A stretch of 64,000 nt of DNA, taken from NCBI GenBank assembly GCA_003695705.1, contig RFHU01000012.1, positions 1 through 64,000 of the forward strand, read 5' to 3'. The DNA comes from Planctomycetota bacterium. Lineage in GTDB: Bacteria > Planctomycetota > J058. Positions 51,047 through 59,235 of the stretch are shown here, piece by piece (position 1 is the stretch's first letter; every line of letters starts with the position of its first letter). The notes under the pieces are model-generated. The model was not told the origin of the DNA. It did not search any database and saw only the letters and a program-made list of their open reading frames with translations. The position numbers were made by a program, and so were the translations under genes.

Positions 51047-51329
51047 GGACCTTCTCCTTCCGACGAGCGCGCGTCTAGCAAGCGTCTTGCCGTGCGAAAG
51101 GGACCTCTAATTCCCGAAGGCGCAGGGACCTTGGAAAGCGTCAACCAACGCTGAGATGGTGAATTTTCGTCTCGGGACAAAGAGTTGGAGGACGGCGAGC
51201 CCAAGGCCGCGAGGGGAGGAACCGGCACGCGCCTCCTCGGGGCTCGCTGCGCGGCCCATGGAGTCCTGCGGTGGGCAGCGCCGGTCGGCGTCGCGCGAGG
51301 CGGAGCCTCGCCGCCTCCGCCGCCCGCGG
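51047..51329. other. Upstream region of the small ORF
   Basis: Nothing coding was identified. On the minus strand a TTGACG hexamer lies near 51145, but no well-spaced -10 was found. The downstream end of the 70-residue gene (stop at 51330) borders this stretch. Confidence 0.35.
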
Positions 51330-51542
51330 TCAGGCGAAGAAGCCGCCCTTCTTGCGCCCCTGCTTGAGCGGAGGCCTCCACGCGTGCTCGGGGTCGGGCA
51401 AGAAGCAGGAGCTCACTTGCTCGTCGAGTTGGAGCACGACCAGCCAGCCGCCCGGGACCCGCTGCCGGTACTGCCGGATGGACGCGCCCGAGCCGTCGAC
51501 GAGTTCCCACTCCGCGGTCTGGGCCGGCGTGTCGTCGCTCAC
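51330..51542 (-). CDS. 70-residue protein coupled to the FHA pseudokinase
   Basis: The GTG at 51542 overlaps the pseudokinase stop (GTGA), and the ORF is hidden in the track inside a long shadow. It encodes about 70 residues: VSDDTPAQTAEWELVDGSGA, then SIRQYRQRVPGGWLVVLQLD, ending KQGRKKGGFFA. It looks like a small beta-strand protein with a basic tail. I do not recognise it. Coupling suggests it is made in step with the pseudokinase and may bind it. Confidence 0.6.
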   Translation of the reverse strand: MSDDTPAQTAEWELVDGSGASIRQYRQRVPGGWLVVLQLDEQVSSCFLPDPEHAWRPPLKQGRKKGGFFA

Positions 51543-53242
51543 GAGGCCTCCTCGAGTTCGAAGACGATCCCCACGCCGGCCACCTCGAGGCGCTGGCCGG
51601 CGCGCAGCGGCGAGCGGTCGGGAACCGGAACGCCGTCGACCGCCAGGGTGCCCTCGCTGGGGGTCAGGTTCACCGCCCAGTGGCCTCCGGCGGAGCGCAC
51701 CACGAGCGCCGCGCGACCCGGCGCATCCCGCGGGAGGCGAAGCTCGCACGACGCAGCGCTGCCGAGGGAGACCAGACTCGTCACGCGGACGGAGGCCCCC
51801 TCGGCCAGACGGAGCCGTCCCGGAGGCGGCAGCGCAAGCTCGGCCTCGAGGGGCGCTTCGAGAAGCGCGGAAGCGACGCCGCGCGAACCGCTCGGCCGCC
51901 GAGCGCGCGAGGTCGCCTCCGTGGCGACGTCCTCCGCGCCGGCGGAACCCGTCGGACTCCGGGGCTCCGCGGCGCAAGGGCTCGCTCCGGTCGTGCGCCG
52001 TACGCAGACCGTGTCCTCGCCCACCTTCTCGGTCTCTGTTTCGGGAATGAGGTCCAGCGGGTCCACCACCTCCAGGGTGAGCCGAAAGCGTTCGGCGACG
52101 AGGAGTTCGTCCCCCGGGCGGACGTAGGAGGAGTTGCGCAGAAGTCGACCGTTGAGAAGGGTCGGGTTGCTCGCGGAGAGCGGGGTGACCTCCAGGCGAT
52201 CGCCGCGGCGGCGGAATTCGAGTTGCCGGCGGGAGACCCGCGGATCGTCGATGCGCACCGCCACGCCCGGGGCACGCCCCACCACGAATCGCTCCTGTTC
52301 CACCACCACGTCGCACAGGACCCGGTCGCCCGAGGAGGCGCGCACGCGAAGGGGTTCGCGGGCAAAGCGGCCCGTCTCCAACAAGTAGGCGCTCGCGAGA
52401 TCTTCGTCCTCCTCGCCGTCGCTCTGCGGGGCAATGGCGCGCAGGGCGTCGCGAGCCTCGGCCACCGTGGAGTAGCGCGCCCCAGGGAACCACGCGGCCA
52501 GGCGGGAAAGGACGTCGCGCACCGCCTCGGGCAGGTCGGCCGGGAGGGGGAGGCCGCGGTCGCGCAGCGCCTCGAGCCGGTCCGGCAGCGGCTGTGCTTC
52601 GTAGGGAAGCCGACCTTCGAGCGCGCGGTAGAGGGTCATGCCGAGCCCGTAGAGGTCGGCGCGACCATCGACCGGCACGTCGTCGTTCGCGGACAGTTCG
52701 GGGGCGGCGTAGAGGGGGCTGCCGATGCTGGCGGTTCCCGCCGGGCTCGCGCCGTCGGGATCGAGGACGCTCGAGAGGCCGAGCCCCGCGAGCTTGGCGC
52801 GACCGCTGCCCGCCACCAGAATGCGCTCGGGGCGCACGTCGCGATGCACCACACGCTGCTCCTCGGCGCAGGCGAGGGCCTCGGCAACGTCCGCGGCCAC
52901 CGCAAGGGCCCGCGGAAGGGGCAAGCGTCCGTCGCCGTCGGAGAGGAGCGCGGAGAGCTTGCGCGCACCCGGGAGCCACTCGAAGGCCAGGTAGCGCTCC
53001 CCGGTGTCGGGGCAGGTTCCCAGGGTGTGCAAGGTCAGGACGTTGGGATGGCGCAGACGCGCGGCGACCTTGGCCTCGCGCAGGAAGCGCTCGCGGGCCT
53101 TGGGATCGGCGTTCGGGTCGAGGACCTTGAGCAGCACGTCGCGCTGGAGGCTGAGCTGACGCGCCTTGTAGAGCCGACCGCCTTCCTCGCGTCCGAGGCG
53201 TTCCAGGATCGCGTAGCCGTTGATGCGTGGATCGATCGACAC
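51539..53242 (-). CDS. Predicted pseudokinase with two FHA domains
   Basis: The start is the GTG at 53242; the longer ORF reads over the GH5-like gene. The 567-residue protein begins with a Hanks-type fold (about 8-265): LGREEGGRLYKARQL, Lys39 in VLLKVL, HPNVLTL and HRDVRPER. The catalytic loop keeps Asp135 but the metal-binding Asn is Arg140, and DFG is replaced by GLG (KLAGLGLSS, residues 150-158). It is therefore predicted to be catalytically dead. Two FHA domains follow: about 310-400 (FVVGRAPGVAVRIDDPRVSR, with RRQLEFRRRGD and NPTLLNGRLL) and a C-terminal one (LVSLGSAASCELRLPRD, EGTLAVDGVPV). It probably works as a phospho-threonine-reading scaffold. The coupled 70-residue gene follows. 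Confidence 0.88.
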   Translation of the reverse strand: MSIDPRINGYAILERLGREEGGRLYKARQLSLQRDVLLKVLDPNADPKARERFLREAKVAARLRHPNVLTLHTLGTCPDTGERYLAFEWLPGARKLSALLSDGDGRLPLPRALAVAADVAEALACAEEQRVVHRDVRPERILVAGSGRAKLAGLGLSSVLDPDGASPAGTASIGSPLYAAPELSANDDVPVDGRADLYGLGMTLYRALEGRLPYEAQPLPDRLEALRDRGLPLPADLPEAVRDVLSRLAAWFPGARYSTVAEARDALRAIAPQSDGEEDEDLASAYLLETGRFAREPLRVRASSGDRVLCDVVVEQERFVVGRAPGVAVRIDDPRVSRRQLEFRRRGDRLEVTPLSASNPTLLNGRLLRNSSYVRPGDELLVAERFRLTLEVVDPLDLIPETETEKVGEDTVCVRRTTGASPCAAEPRSPTGSAGAEDVATEATSRARRPSGSRGVASALLEAPLEAELALPPPGRLRLAEGASVRVTSLVSLGSAASCELRLPRDAPGRAALVVRSAGGHWAVNLTPSEGTLAVDGVPVPDRSPLRAGQRLEVAGVGIVFELEEAS

Positions 53243-53268
53243 GAACGCGAGGGCCCCTCTCGAGGAGC

Positions 53269-54414
53269 CTAGCGCAGCGGGGCGGGCCGCACCACGGTCC
53301 CATCGAGCAAACGCGCGCGAGCCCCACCTCGCCCCCGCTCCGTCCCACGCGGGAGAAGGAGTCGGCGAAGGCAGCAGGAGCGGGCACGGCGCCCGGAACG
53401 CCAGCGCTCGGCGCAGTCTCGGGCGACCCCGAGGGCAGGGCGCGGAGCGCCGTCCGCGTAGTACGCGAACCGCCGCCCGCGAGGCTGGCGATCTTCGAGG
53501 CGCCAGGCGAAGGCCGCGGCGAGGCCGAGGCGCTCGGCGGACTGCAAGAAGCCCTCCGTGGCACGCGCCTGCAGCGGAGCGTCCTCGCGGGAGCTGGCCT
53601 GGCCGAACTCGCCTAGGACCAGGGGGAGACCGCGCGCGCGCGTCCGCAGCGCGAGAAGGACTCCCCAGGGAAGGCGTCCGCGGTCGTCGTAAGCGTGCAC
53701 GTCGTGGAAGTCGAGGCCGAGGCGATCGAAGCGCCCCCAAAGGAGGTCCCGAACCGCGGTGCGGTGGCCGCTGCTCGCGGTGACCTTGAGCCAGGGAGCC
53801 CGCGCGTGCACGAAGGCCGCCGTGCGCTGCAGCCAGCGGCGCGCTCCGCACCAACCCCGCGGCCAGACGCCGGCGCGTAGCGCGCCCTGGACCTCGTTCA
53901 GAAGGTCGAGTCCGTAGCAGGCATCAGGTTCGCGCGCAAGGACGTCGAGGATCGGCCCGATGACCTCTTGACGGAAGGCCTCGGCGCAGGGGTTCCCTTC
54001 GCAGAGGAGGCCCCGCCAGCGCTCGAAGGCGAGGCCGTCGCGCCCCCAGTGAGCCGGCCAGTTGCCGCTGAGCAGGGTCCAGTAGACGCGCAGGCCGTGG
54101 GAGCGAGCCCTCGCGGCCACCCGTCCGACGCGCTCGAGGAAGCCGGAATCGACCCCTACGGGGCGCGCGCCCTCCCAGCGGACGCCCTCTCGGGCGCGGC
54201 CTTCGCAGAGCCACACCCGCACCGCCTCGCCCCCTCCGGACCGCGCGCGTGCGAACACCCGCTCCCAATCGCGTGGGTCGTAGGCCGCGCTCAGGTCGCG
54301 ACCGTACTTCCCTTCGATCCAGGCGATGTTGTAGCCCAGCGTCGGCGGAGCCCCGACCGCGGAGGCGGCGGGGACGAACAGGAGCGCCGCCGCGAACCAA
54401 GCGCGTGGAAACAC
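53269..54414 (-). CDS. Secreted GH5-like glycoside hydrolase
   Basis: A 381-residue protein with a signal peptide (WFAAALLFVPAASAVGAPP). The TIM-barrel family signature is clear: LGYNIAWIEGKYGRDLSAAY, the acid/base Glu in GLDLLNEVQGALRAG, the His block LDFHDVHAYDDRG, the nucleophile Glu in LVLGEFGQASS, and AAAFAWRLEDRQPRG. This fits clan GH-A endoglucanase/mannanase-like enzymes that cleave beta-linked polysaccharides. The last 45 residues (RWRSGRRARSCCLRRLLLPR and more) are strongly basic, unlike the rest, and may reflect a frame error near the end or a true basic tail. It is divergent from the coiled-coil gene at 54793 and lies just upstream of the pseudokinase gene. Confidence 0.85.
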   Translation of the reverse strand: MFPRAWFAAALLFVPAASAVGAPPTLGYNIAWIEGKYGRDLSAAYDPRDWERVFARARSGGGEAVRVWLCEGRAREGVRWEGARPVGVDSGFLERVGRVAARARSHGLRVYWTLLSGNWPAHWGRDGLAFERWRGLLCEGNPCAEAFRQEVIGPILDVLAREPDACYGLDLLNEVQGALRAGVWPRGWCGARRWLQRTAAFVHARAPWLKVTASSGHRTAVRDLLWGRFDRLGLDFHDVHAYDDRGRLPWGVLLALRTRARGLPLVLGEFGQASSREDAPLQARATEGFLQSAERLGLAAAFAWRLEDRQPRGRRFAYYADGAPRPALGVARDCAERWRSGRRARSCCLRRLLLPRGTERGRGGARARLLDGTVVRPAPLR

Positions 54415-54548
54415 CGGAGCACCTCCGCGAGCAGCCTACCCGACCGAGCGACCGGAGCGGAGCGCGTTCGCCGCCTCGACGCGCCCCCGCGGGACCGGCG
54501 CGGCGCCAGGAGGCAGCGGGCTGGCGCCCTCGCCAGGGGGAACGCGCC

Positions 54549-54779
54549 TCAGCCCTTGGGGAGCAAGCGGACGACGGGCCAGCCGACCCAGACTTGCAAG
54601 GAGCCGTCCTCCGGAGCGCGCCGCGTGCGCGCCACGCCGGCGGCCGCGCGGCGCTCCCACGTGCGCCGCAGGGGACCCTCGAGTTCGCACAGCCGCCGCC
54701 AGGCCACACCGACCTCCTCCCACCTCTTCGGCACGGGAGCGCGCACGCCTTGAACCGACGCCGGGGTAAGGTAGTGCAT
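54549..54779 (-). CDS. Possible small ORF of unknown function
   Basis: A 76-residue reading frame (MHYLTPASVQGVRAPVPKRW, ending VGWPVVRLLPKG) from ATG 54779; the track shows a longer version from 54815. No Shine-Dalgarno is visible and the frame overlaps the region upstream of the divergent coiled-coil gene. Composition is protein-like, but the evidence for expression is weak. It could be noncoding. Confidence 0.35.
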   Translation of the reverse strand: MHYLTPASVQGVRAPVPKRWEEVGVAWRRLCELEGPLRRTWERRAAAGVARTRRAPEDGSLQVWVGWPVVRLLPKG

Positions 54780-54792
54780 GGGAGGTCGCGCC

Positions 54793-55680
54793 ATGGGGCT
54801 GGGCAAGTGGTTCAACCGCTACATTCTCGAAGTGCAGCGGGAGGAGGGCGAACCTCCTGCGGACCCCGAGCGCAGCCCGGAAGAAGCCGCGCGGACCGCG
54901 CCCCTCGTGCCGACCCGGCCCGCCCGCGAGGTCATCGAGGACCTCCCGCAGCCGACCTTCACCGACCTCGAGGCGGAACTCGAGGCGCGCAGGGCAGCGC
55001 GCGGGGAGAAGGACCGCCCGTCGGCGGCGTCGGCGGCGCCGGCGGACGACGCGAGCGTGGCCAACGAGACGCCCACGGCGGACGACGGGTGCGTCGCGGC
55101 GGAAACGCCGACGCCGCCGGCGCCGGCGCGCGACCCGCTCGACGACGGAGGGCCCCCGCCGGTGACGGTCGAGCAGGTCTACGCGGCCGCCAAGCTGAAG
55201 AAGCCCTTGCACGGCTTCACCCTGGAGAAGGTCGCCGCGATGCTCTCGGACCCGCGGCTGGAGTCCCTCGACGAGCGGTCCCGCGCCAACGCCGTGGCGG
55301 TGATGCTCGACGCAGCCGGGGTGAAGGTGACCGAGATCCTCCGCCAAGCCGCCGAGCGCGACGGCGCCCTCGACCGCTTCGAAGGCTTCCTCACCGACAA
55401 GCTGATCTCCCTCGAGGTCGCCCTCGAGAAGGAGAACTCCGAACTCGAGGCGGAGATCGAACGGCTCATCGCGCGCAAGCGCGAACAGTTGGAGAAGAAC
55501 CGCCAGCGGCTGCTGGAGAAGGAGCGCGAACTGGCGCGCTTCCGACGCGTCAAGCGGGCCGAGGAGGAGCGTCTGTTCGAGGTCGTCCGCCACTTCACGA
55601 CCGACAACCCCGTCAGCATCACCGCCCTCGGAGAGGGCCCGCACTCGCCAGAGGACGACGAGGAGCCCCCCGCCGCCTGA
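54793..55680 (+). CDS. Acidic coiled-coil protein
   Basis: The start is the ATG at 54793, with GGAGG seven bases upstream; the ORF-track ATG at 54778 overlaps this site. The 295-residue protein opens with an amphipathic GLGKWFNRYILEVQREEGE, has a long disordered Ala/Pro-rich part, a helical domain of about 70 residues (YAAAKLKKPLHGFTLEKVAA, VAVMLDAAGVKVTEILRQAA) and a coiled coil (LIARKREQLEKNRQRLLEKE). The N-terminal helix might touch membrane. It is a soluble protein, family not recognised. It converges on the LPS-type kinase gene. Confidence 0.75.
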   Translation: MGLGKWFNRYILEVQREEGEPPADPERSPEEAARTAPLVPTRPAREVIEDLPQPTFTDLEAELEARRAARGEKDRPSAASAAPADDASVANETPTADDGCVAAETPTPPAPARDPLDDGGPPPVTVEQVYAAAKLKKPLHGFTLEKVAAMLSDPRLESLDERSRANAVAVMLDAAGVKVTEILRQAAERDGALDRFEGFLTDKLISLEVALEKENSELEAEIERLIARKREQLEKNRQRLLEKERELARFRRVKRAEEERLFEVVRHFTTDNPVSITALGEGPHSPEDDEEPPAA

Positions 55681-55731
55681 ACTCGGTCGCCGGAGAGGGT
55701 CGACGGCGTCCAGACCGGCCGCTCGCCCGGT

Positions 55732-55768
55732 CGCAAGGCGAGCAGCGAAGGCCTGCGGCCTCCTTGCG
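55732..55768. terminator. Nested hairpin between convergent genes
   Basis: CGCAAGG (55732-55738) pairs with CCTTGCG (55762-55768), enclosing the smaller stem AGGCC-tgc-GGCCT. It lies in the 255-base gap between the coiled-coil gene (plus) and the LPS-type kinase gene (minus). Confidence 0.35.
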
Positions 55769-55935
55769 GGCGCGGGGGAGCCGCATCCGCCCTGCTGCTC
55801 GGCCCCGGAGAGGACGCGGTGGGTCGCGGGTCGCTGCCCGCGTCGGGAAAGCCGCGTCGCCCCTGCGGTCCGGGGAGGCGCCGGACGGTCGTCGCGGGCG
55901 GATGGGCTTCCCCCGCGCTGCGTAGGCCCCGCTCC

Positions 55936-56667
55936 TCAGGCCTTGCGTGGGTTCGGCCCCTGCCTCGCCCAGCGACGACGCTTGGCGCGACCGAGTCGGA
56001 GGACCTCCCTCCAGAGGGTGCCCGGGGAGAGCCCGCGCAGCCGACTGTATTCCTCGAGGGCGCGCCAGCGCGCCCCCGCGCCGAGGGGTCGGGGGCCGGC
56101 CTGCGCGTAGGCGTCCAGGCTCGCCAGATTGCGCAGGACCAGGTCGCGGGGTACGCGGCGCCGGCGGCGTACGTCGTCGAGGTCGACGGGGACGAGGGCG
56201 CCTCCCTCCCCTTCGGCCACGACCAAGTTCGGTGGCTTCACGTCGCGCAAGCAGAACCCCGCCTCGTGGAGGCGGGCGAGAAGGGAAGCCGTCGCTCGCG
56301 CCAGCCGACGGGCCGTGTCCGCGTCGGCCCGCGCCAGTGCCTCGGCCAAGGTCGGCCCGGGAACGTGGCGGGCGACGTACACCGAGCGCCCGCGCTCCTC
56401 GACGACCCCCAAGGGCTCGGGTACACGAAAGCCCGCCGCGCGCAGTGCACGGGCCCCGGCCAGCGAGCGCGCGGCGCGGCTCCCGCGCAGGGCGACGCCC
56501 AGGCGCGTGCGCCAGCGCAACGTAACGCGCTCCTTGCACACCGCGTCGCTCGCCTCGTCGAAGGGGACGCGCGTCACGCGCCGGTCGGCGGCGGCACGAA
56601 GCACGGCCGCGCCTTGCGCGCGGTCGTGGGCCGCCAGGAGCTCGCGCAGGCGCTCGCGCGGGATCAC
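55936..56667 (-). CDS. LPS core kinase-like protein (Kdo/WaaP type)
   Basis: Start GTG 56667 overlaps the upstream glycosyltransferase stop (GTGA); the longer ORF is a shadow. The 243-residue protein shows the kinase fold of the lipopolysaccharide kinase group: FDEASDAVCKERVTLRWRTR at the N-terminal lobe, AGFRVPEPLGVVEERGRSVY, VARHVPGPTLAEALA, the catalytic loop FCLRDVKPPNLVV and a DFG-equivalent LVPVDLDDVRR. Such enzymes phosphorylate heptose or Kdo in the inner core of lipopolysaccharide, on the cytoplasmic membrane side. Its sugar acceptor cannot be named. It is the last gene of a five-gene minus-strand operon. Confidence 0.85.
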   Translation of the reverse strand: MIPRERLRELLAAHDRAQGAAVLRAAADRRVTRVPFDEASDAVCKERVTLRWRTRLGVALRGSRAARSLAGARALRAAGFRVPEPLGVVEERGRSVYVARHVPGPTLAEALARADADTARRLARATASLLARLHEAGFCLRDVKPPNLVVAEGEGGALVPVDLDDVRRRRRVPRDLVLRNLASLDAYAQAGPRPLGAGARWRALEEYSRLRGLSPGTLWREVLRLGRAKRRRWARQGPNPRKA

Positions 56668-57545
56668 CCCGAGCGGGTCCTCTGCGCCGGGTCTTCCCGC
56701 TCGGCGCTGGCCTCCGCGTCGGTCGCGTGGGTCGCGGCCGGGTCTTCGCCCCGCCGCCCGTAGCGCACGCGCTCCCCACGGCCGCGCGAGCGCCCTTCTA
56801 CGTGCAGGAACACCCACAACTTTGCGTAGCGCAAGAACACGTAGACCGCGCCCAGGACCGCGACGATGAACCCGCGCCAGCCATCGAGGAAGCCCGCCTT
56901 GAGGACGAACATCTTGAAGAACTTGAAGGGCGGGTTGAGGAGGAGCTGGAGGGTCACCGCGCGCTGGCCGCGGGCCAGCTTCTCTTCGGCCGCGATGGTC
57001 GAGAAGTAATCGATGGTCTTGAGGTGGTCGGAGATGCTCCGGTAGGTGTAGTGCTCGAGGTCCGCGTCCAGGCGCCCCACACGGCTCCCGGGATCGAGGT
57101 AGACGTGGTCGTGCGGATTCACCCCGCCCCAGCGCCCCCGCGCGCGGCGAAAGAGGCGCAGCTTGCGATCGGGGTACCAGCCGCCGTGACGGATCCAGCG
57201 TCCTAGGTAGATGTTGCGTCGGTTGAGCTCGTAGCCGTCGCGGTCGGGCGCAGCCAACGCGCGCTCGATTCGCTCCCGCAGCGCGGGGGTAACCCGCTCG
57301 TCGGCGTCGATGCACAGGACCCACTCGCCGGTGGCCTGGTCGATGGCGAAGTTCTTCTGCTCGATGTGCCCTGGCCAGTCGCGCTCGATGACCCGAGCGC
57401 CGAGGGAGGCAGCGATGGCTCGGGTGCGGTCCGTGGAGTGGGAATCCACCACCACGACTTCGTCGCAGAAGGAGACGCTCTCGATGCAGGCGCCAATGTT
57501 CGCCTCTTCGTTGAAGGCGATGATGCAGGCGGTCAAGGTTGGCAC
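56664..57545 (-). CDS. Family 2 glycosyltransferase (LPS core type)
   Basis: A 293-residue enzyme starting at GTG 57545 with GGAGG upstream, 13 bases inside the end of the previous gene. It has a GT-A fold: LTACIIAFNEEANIGACIES, the metal-binding DADER after WVLCIDADERVTP, and VVVVDSHSTDRT. A C-terminal hydrophobic region (FIVAVLGAVYVFLRYAKLWV) may anchor it to the membrane. The sequence is similar to WaaE-type heptose/glucose transferases of lipopolysaccharide core synthesis. It belongs to a coupled operon with another glycosyltransferase and an LPS-type kinase. Confidence 0.88.
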   Translation of the reverse strand: MPTLTACIIAFNEEANIGACIESVSFCDEVVVVDSHSTDRTRAIAASLGARVIERDWPGHIEQKNFAIDQATGEWVLCIDADERVTPALRERIERALAAPDRDGYELNRRNIYLGRWIRHGGWYPDRKLRLFRRARGRWGGVNPHDHVYLDPGSRVGRLDADLEHYTYRSISDHLKTIDYFSTIAAEEKLARGQRAVTLQLLLNPPFKFFKMFVLKAGFLDGWRGFIVAVLGAVYVFLRYAKLWVFLHVEGRSRGRGERVRYGRRGEDPAATHATDAEASAEREDPAQRTRSG

Positions 57546-58669
57546 GCGGCCTCCGAGCAGGTCGCGGGCGCAGGGCGGCCCTCGGCCGCCGCGCGGTAGA
57601 CCTCGCTCAGGCGGGCGGCGGTGCGCTCCCAGGTGAAGGCACGCGCCCGCTCGCGACCGCGGGCCACGCGCTCGGCGCGCGCGCCGGGATCGACGGCCTC
57701 CCGCAGGGCGGCACCCAGGCCGACGGCGTCCTCCGCGTCGGCGTGCAGGGCGGCCCCGGCGGACACCTCGAGGAGGGCCGGCGCGCGCGAGGCCACCACG
57801 GGGACCTCGGCCCGGAAGGCTTCGAGCAAGGGCATACCGAACCCCTCGTAGCGCGACGGGAAGAGAAGGGCGTCTGCGCCGCGCAGGAGCGAAGCTACCG
57901 CAGCGCTCGGGAGGTAGGAAGGCCGCACGACCCGGCCGACGAGGCCGAGTCGGCCCACGGCGGCCTCGACGGCTTCCGCGCCGTAGCCTTCGGGCCCGCA
58001 GAGCACCAGGCGATGGCGCACGAGCCCCGCGGCGGCGAAGGCCTCGAGCGCCCCGACGGTGTTCTTGCGGCGCGAAAGCTCGCCCAGGCAAAGCACGTAG
58101 GGACCCTCGCCCACCCAGGCCGCCACGCGAGCGCGCGCGACGGCGGGGAGCTCGTGGGAAACGTCCGCTGCCGCGGCGAGCGGGACCACGGCAACCCGCT
58201 CGCCCGGGATGCCGAGGACCCGCTCGAGCTCCTCGCGCACGGCCTGGGTGTAGGTGACCACCAGACGCGCGCGCTCCCGCACCCTGCGCCAGTGGGCCTC
58301 GCGGGTGCGACGAAAGCGGGCGGTGGAATAGCCGTGTTGGGCGGACAGGTCGTGGATCGTGGCAACCAGGGCCGGGCCGCGGAGCGAGGGCAGCCGGGCG
58401 TCCGGACCGTGGAACACGTCGAGCCGTCGGGCGAGGCCCGGAGTCCAGGAGTCGGCGAAGAACCGGCTCCGACCGGGAAGGAAGTGCCGCCGGCGACGCA
58501 GGCGCGAAAGGCGGTAGAGCACCTCGACGAAGATGTCGGAGCGATCGCGGAGGGCGGCGCACTGGCGGGCGATGGCAAGCCCGACGCCGGTGGGCCGCGG
58601 GACCGCCGCTGCCGAAGCGTCGATGCCCACGCGCAGGGGGCGATCGGGCGGCGGAGGAATCGGGGTCAC
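57533..58669 (-). CDS. Family 4 glycosyltransferase
   Basis: A 378-residue enzyme starting at GTG 58669 (GTGA overlap with the lipoprotein gene). It has a GT-B fold: LRVGIDASAAAVPRPTGVGL with the Gly-rich acceptor region, HDLSAQHGYSTARFRRTREA, YVLCLGELSRRKNTVGALEA, and the EX7E-like C-terminal block LFPSRYEGFGMPLLEAFRAE. It is likely a cytoplasmic or membrane-associated nucleotide-sugar glycosyltransferase acting on envelope glycans. It is followed by the family 2 enzyme and preceded by the lipoprotein gene in the operon. Confidence 0.9.
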   Translation of the reverse strand: MTPIPPPPDRPLRVGIDASAAAVPRPTGVGLAIARQCAALRDRSDIFVEVLYRLSRLRRRRHFLPGRSRFFADSWTPGLARRLDVFHGPDARLPSLRGPALVATIHDLSAQHGYSTARFRRTREAHWRRVRERARLVVTYTQAVREELERVLGIPGERVAVVPLAAAADVSHELPAVARARVAAWVGEGPYVLCLGELSRRKNTVGALEAFAAAGLVRHRLVLCGPEGYGAEAVEAAVGRLGLVGRVVRPSYLPSAAVASLLRGADALLFPSRYEGFGMPLLEAFRAEVPVVASRAPALLEVSAGAALHADAEDAVGLGAALREAVDPGARAERVARGRERARAFTWERTAARLSEVYRAAAEGRPAPATCSEAACQP

Positions 58670-59235
58670 GGGCCTTCCTCGCGCGGTGGGAGGGCGGACA
58701 CCAGGGCGGAGACGACCTCCTCCACGGCGACCGCGCAGGGGTCCTTGTCGACGGGCCATTCCGCCGCCAGCGAAACGCGGTGGGGCGCGAACCCGCGGTC
58801 CGCGTCGGCGCCAAGGTGCACGGCCACGCGCAGGAGGTTGCCCGCGTCGTCGGTGGTCAAGGCCACCGCGCACACGAAGGCGTCTTCGCCACGCGCTTCG
58901 CCGGGGCGCGCGGGGCGGTAGCCGAGTTCGACGAGCGCCGCGCGGGCGGCTCGGGCGGCGCGGCCGAGCAGGCCCGGGGCCTCGGCGAGGGGGCGAACGG
59001 CGTCGCGACCGGCCGCGCGCGCCGTCCCCGGGCGGTAGGCGTCCCTCAGCGCCTGCGCCCAGTCCACCGGCTCGGCGTAGGCCCAGGCGCCGCGCTCGTC
59101 GAGAAGGGGGCAGATGAGGGCAAAGCGGGCTCGCCCTTCGACGGCGAGCCGCTCGTCCCAGTCTTGGACGTAGGCCCGCGGCCCGGCGCAGCAGCCGACG
59201 AGGAGCACGGAGATCGCGAGGGCAGCGGCTTTCAC
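58666..59235 (-). CDS. Envelope lipoprotein of unknown function
   Basis: A 189-residue protein starting at GTG 59235 (GTGA overlap with the upstream gene). The N-terminus KAAALAISVLLVGCCAG has a good lipobox (LVGC), so it is lipid-anchored. The rest is a mixed alpha/beta domain (AYVQDWDERLAVEGRARFAL, GEDAFVCAVALTTDDAGNLL, VSLAAEWPVDKDPCAVAVEE). I do not recognise the family. It sits in a glycan operon, so a role in envelope assembly is possible. Confidence 0.8.
   Translation of the reverse strand: MKAAALAISVLLVGCCAGPRAYVQDWDERLAVEGRARFALICPLLDERGAWAYAEPVDWAQALRDAYRPGTARAAGRDAVRPLAEAPGLLGRAARAARAALVELGYRPARPGEARGEDAFVCAVALTTDDAGNLLRVAVHLGADADRGFAPHRVSLAAEWPVDKDPCAVAVEEVVSALVSALPPREEGP

Noticed and set aside
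50603-51154. 183-residue plus-strand ORF
   Set aside because: Low-complexity composition, no ribosome-binding site, and overlap with the better-supported 37-residue ORF on the other strand.
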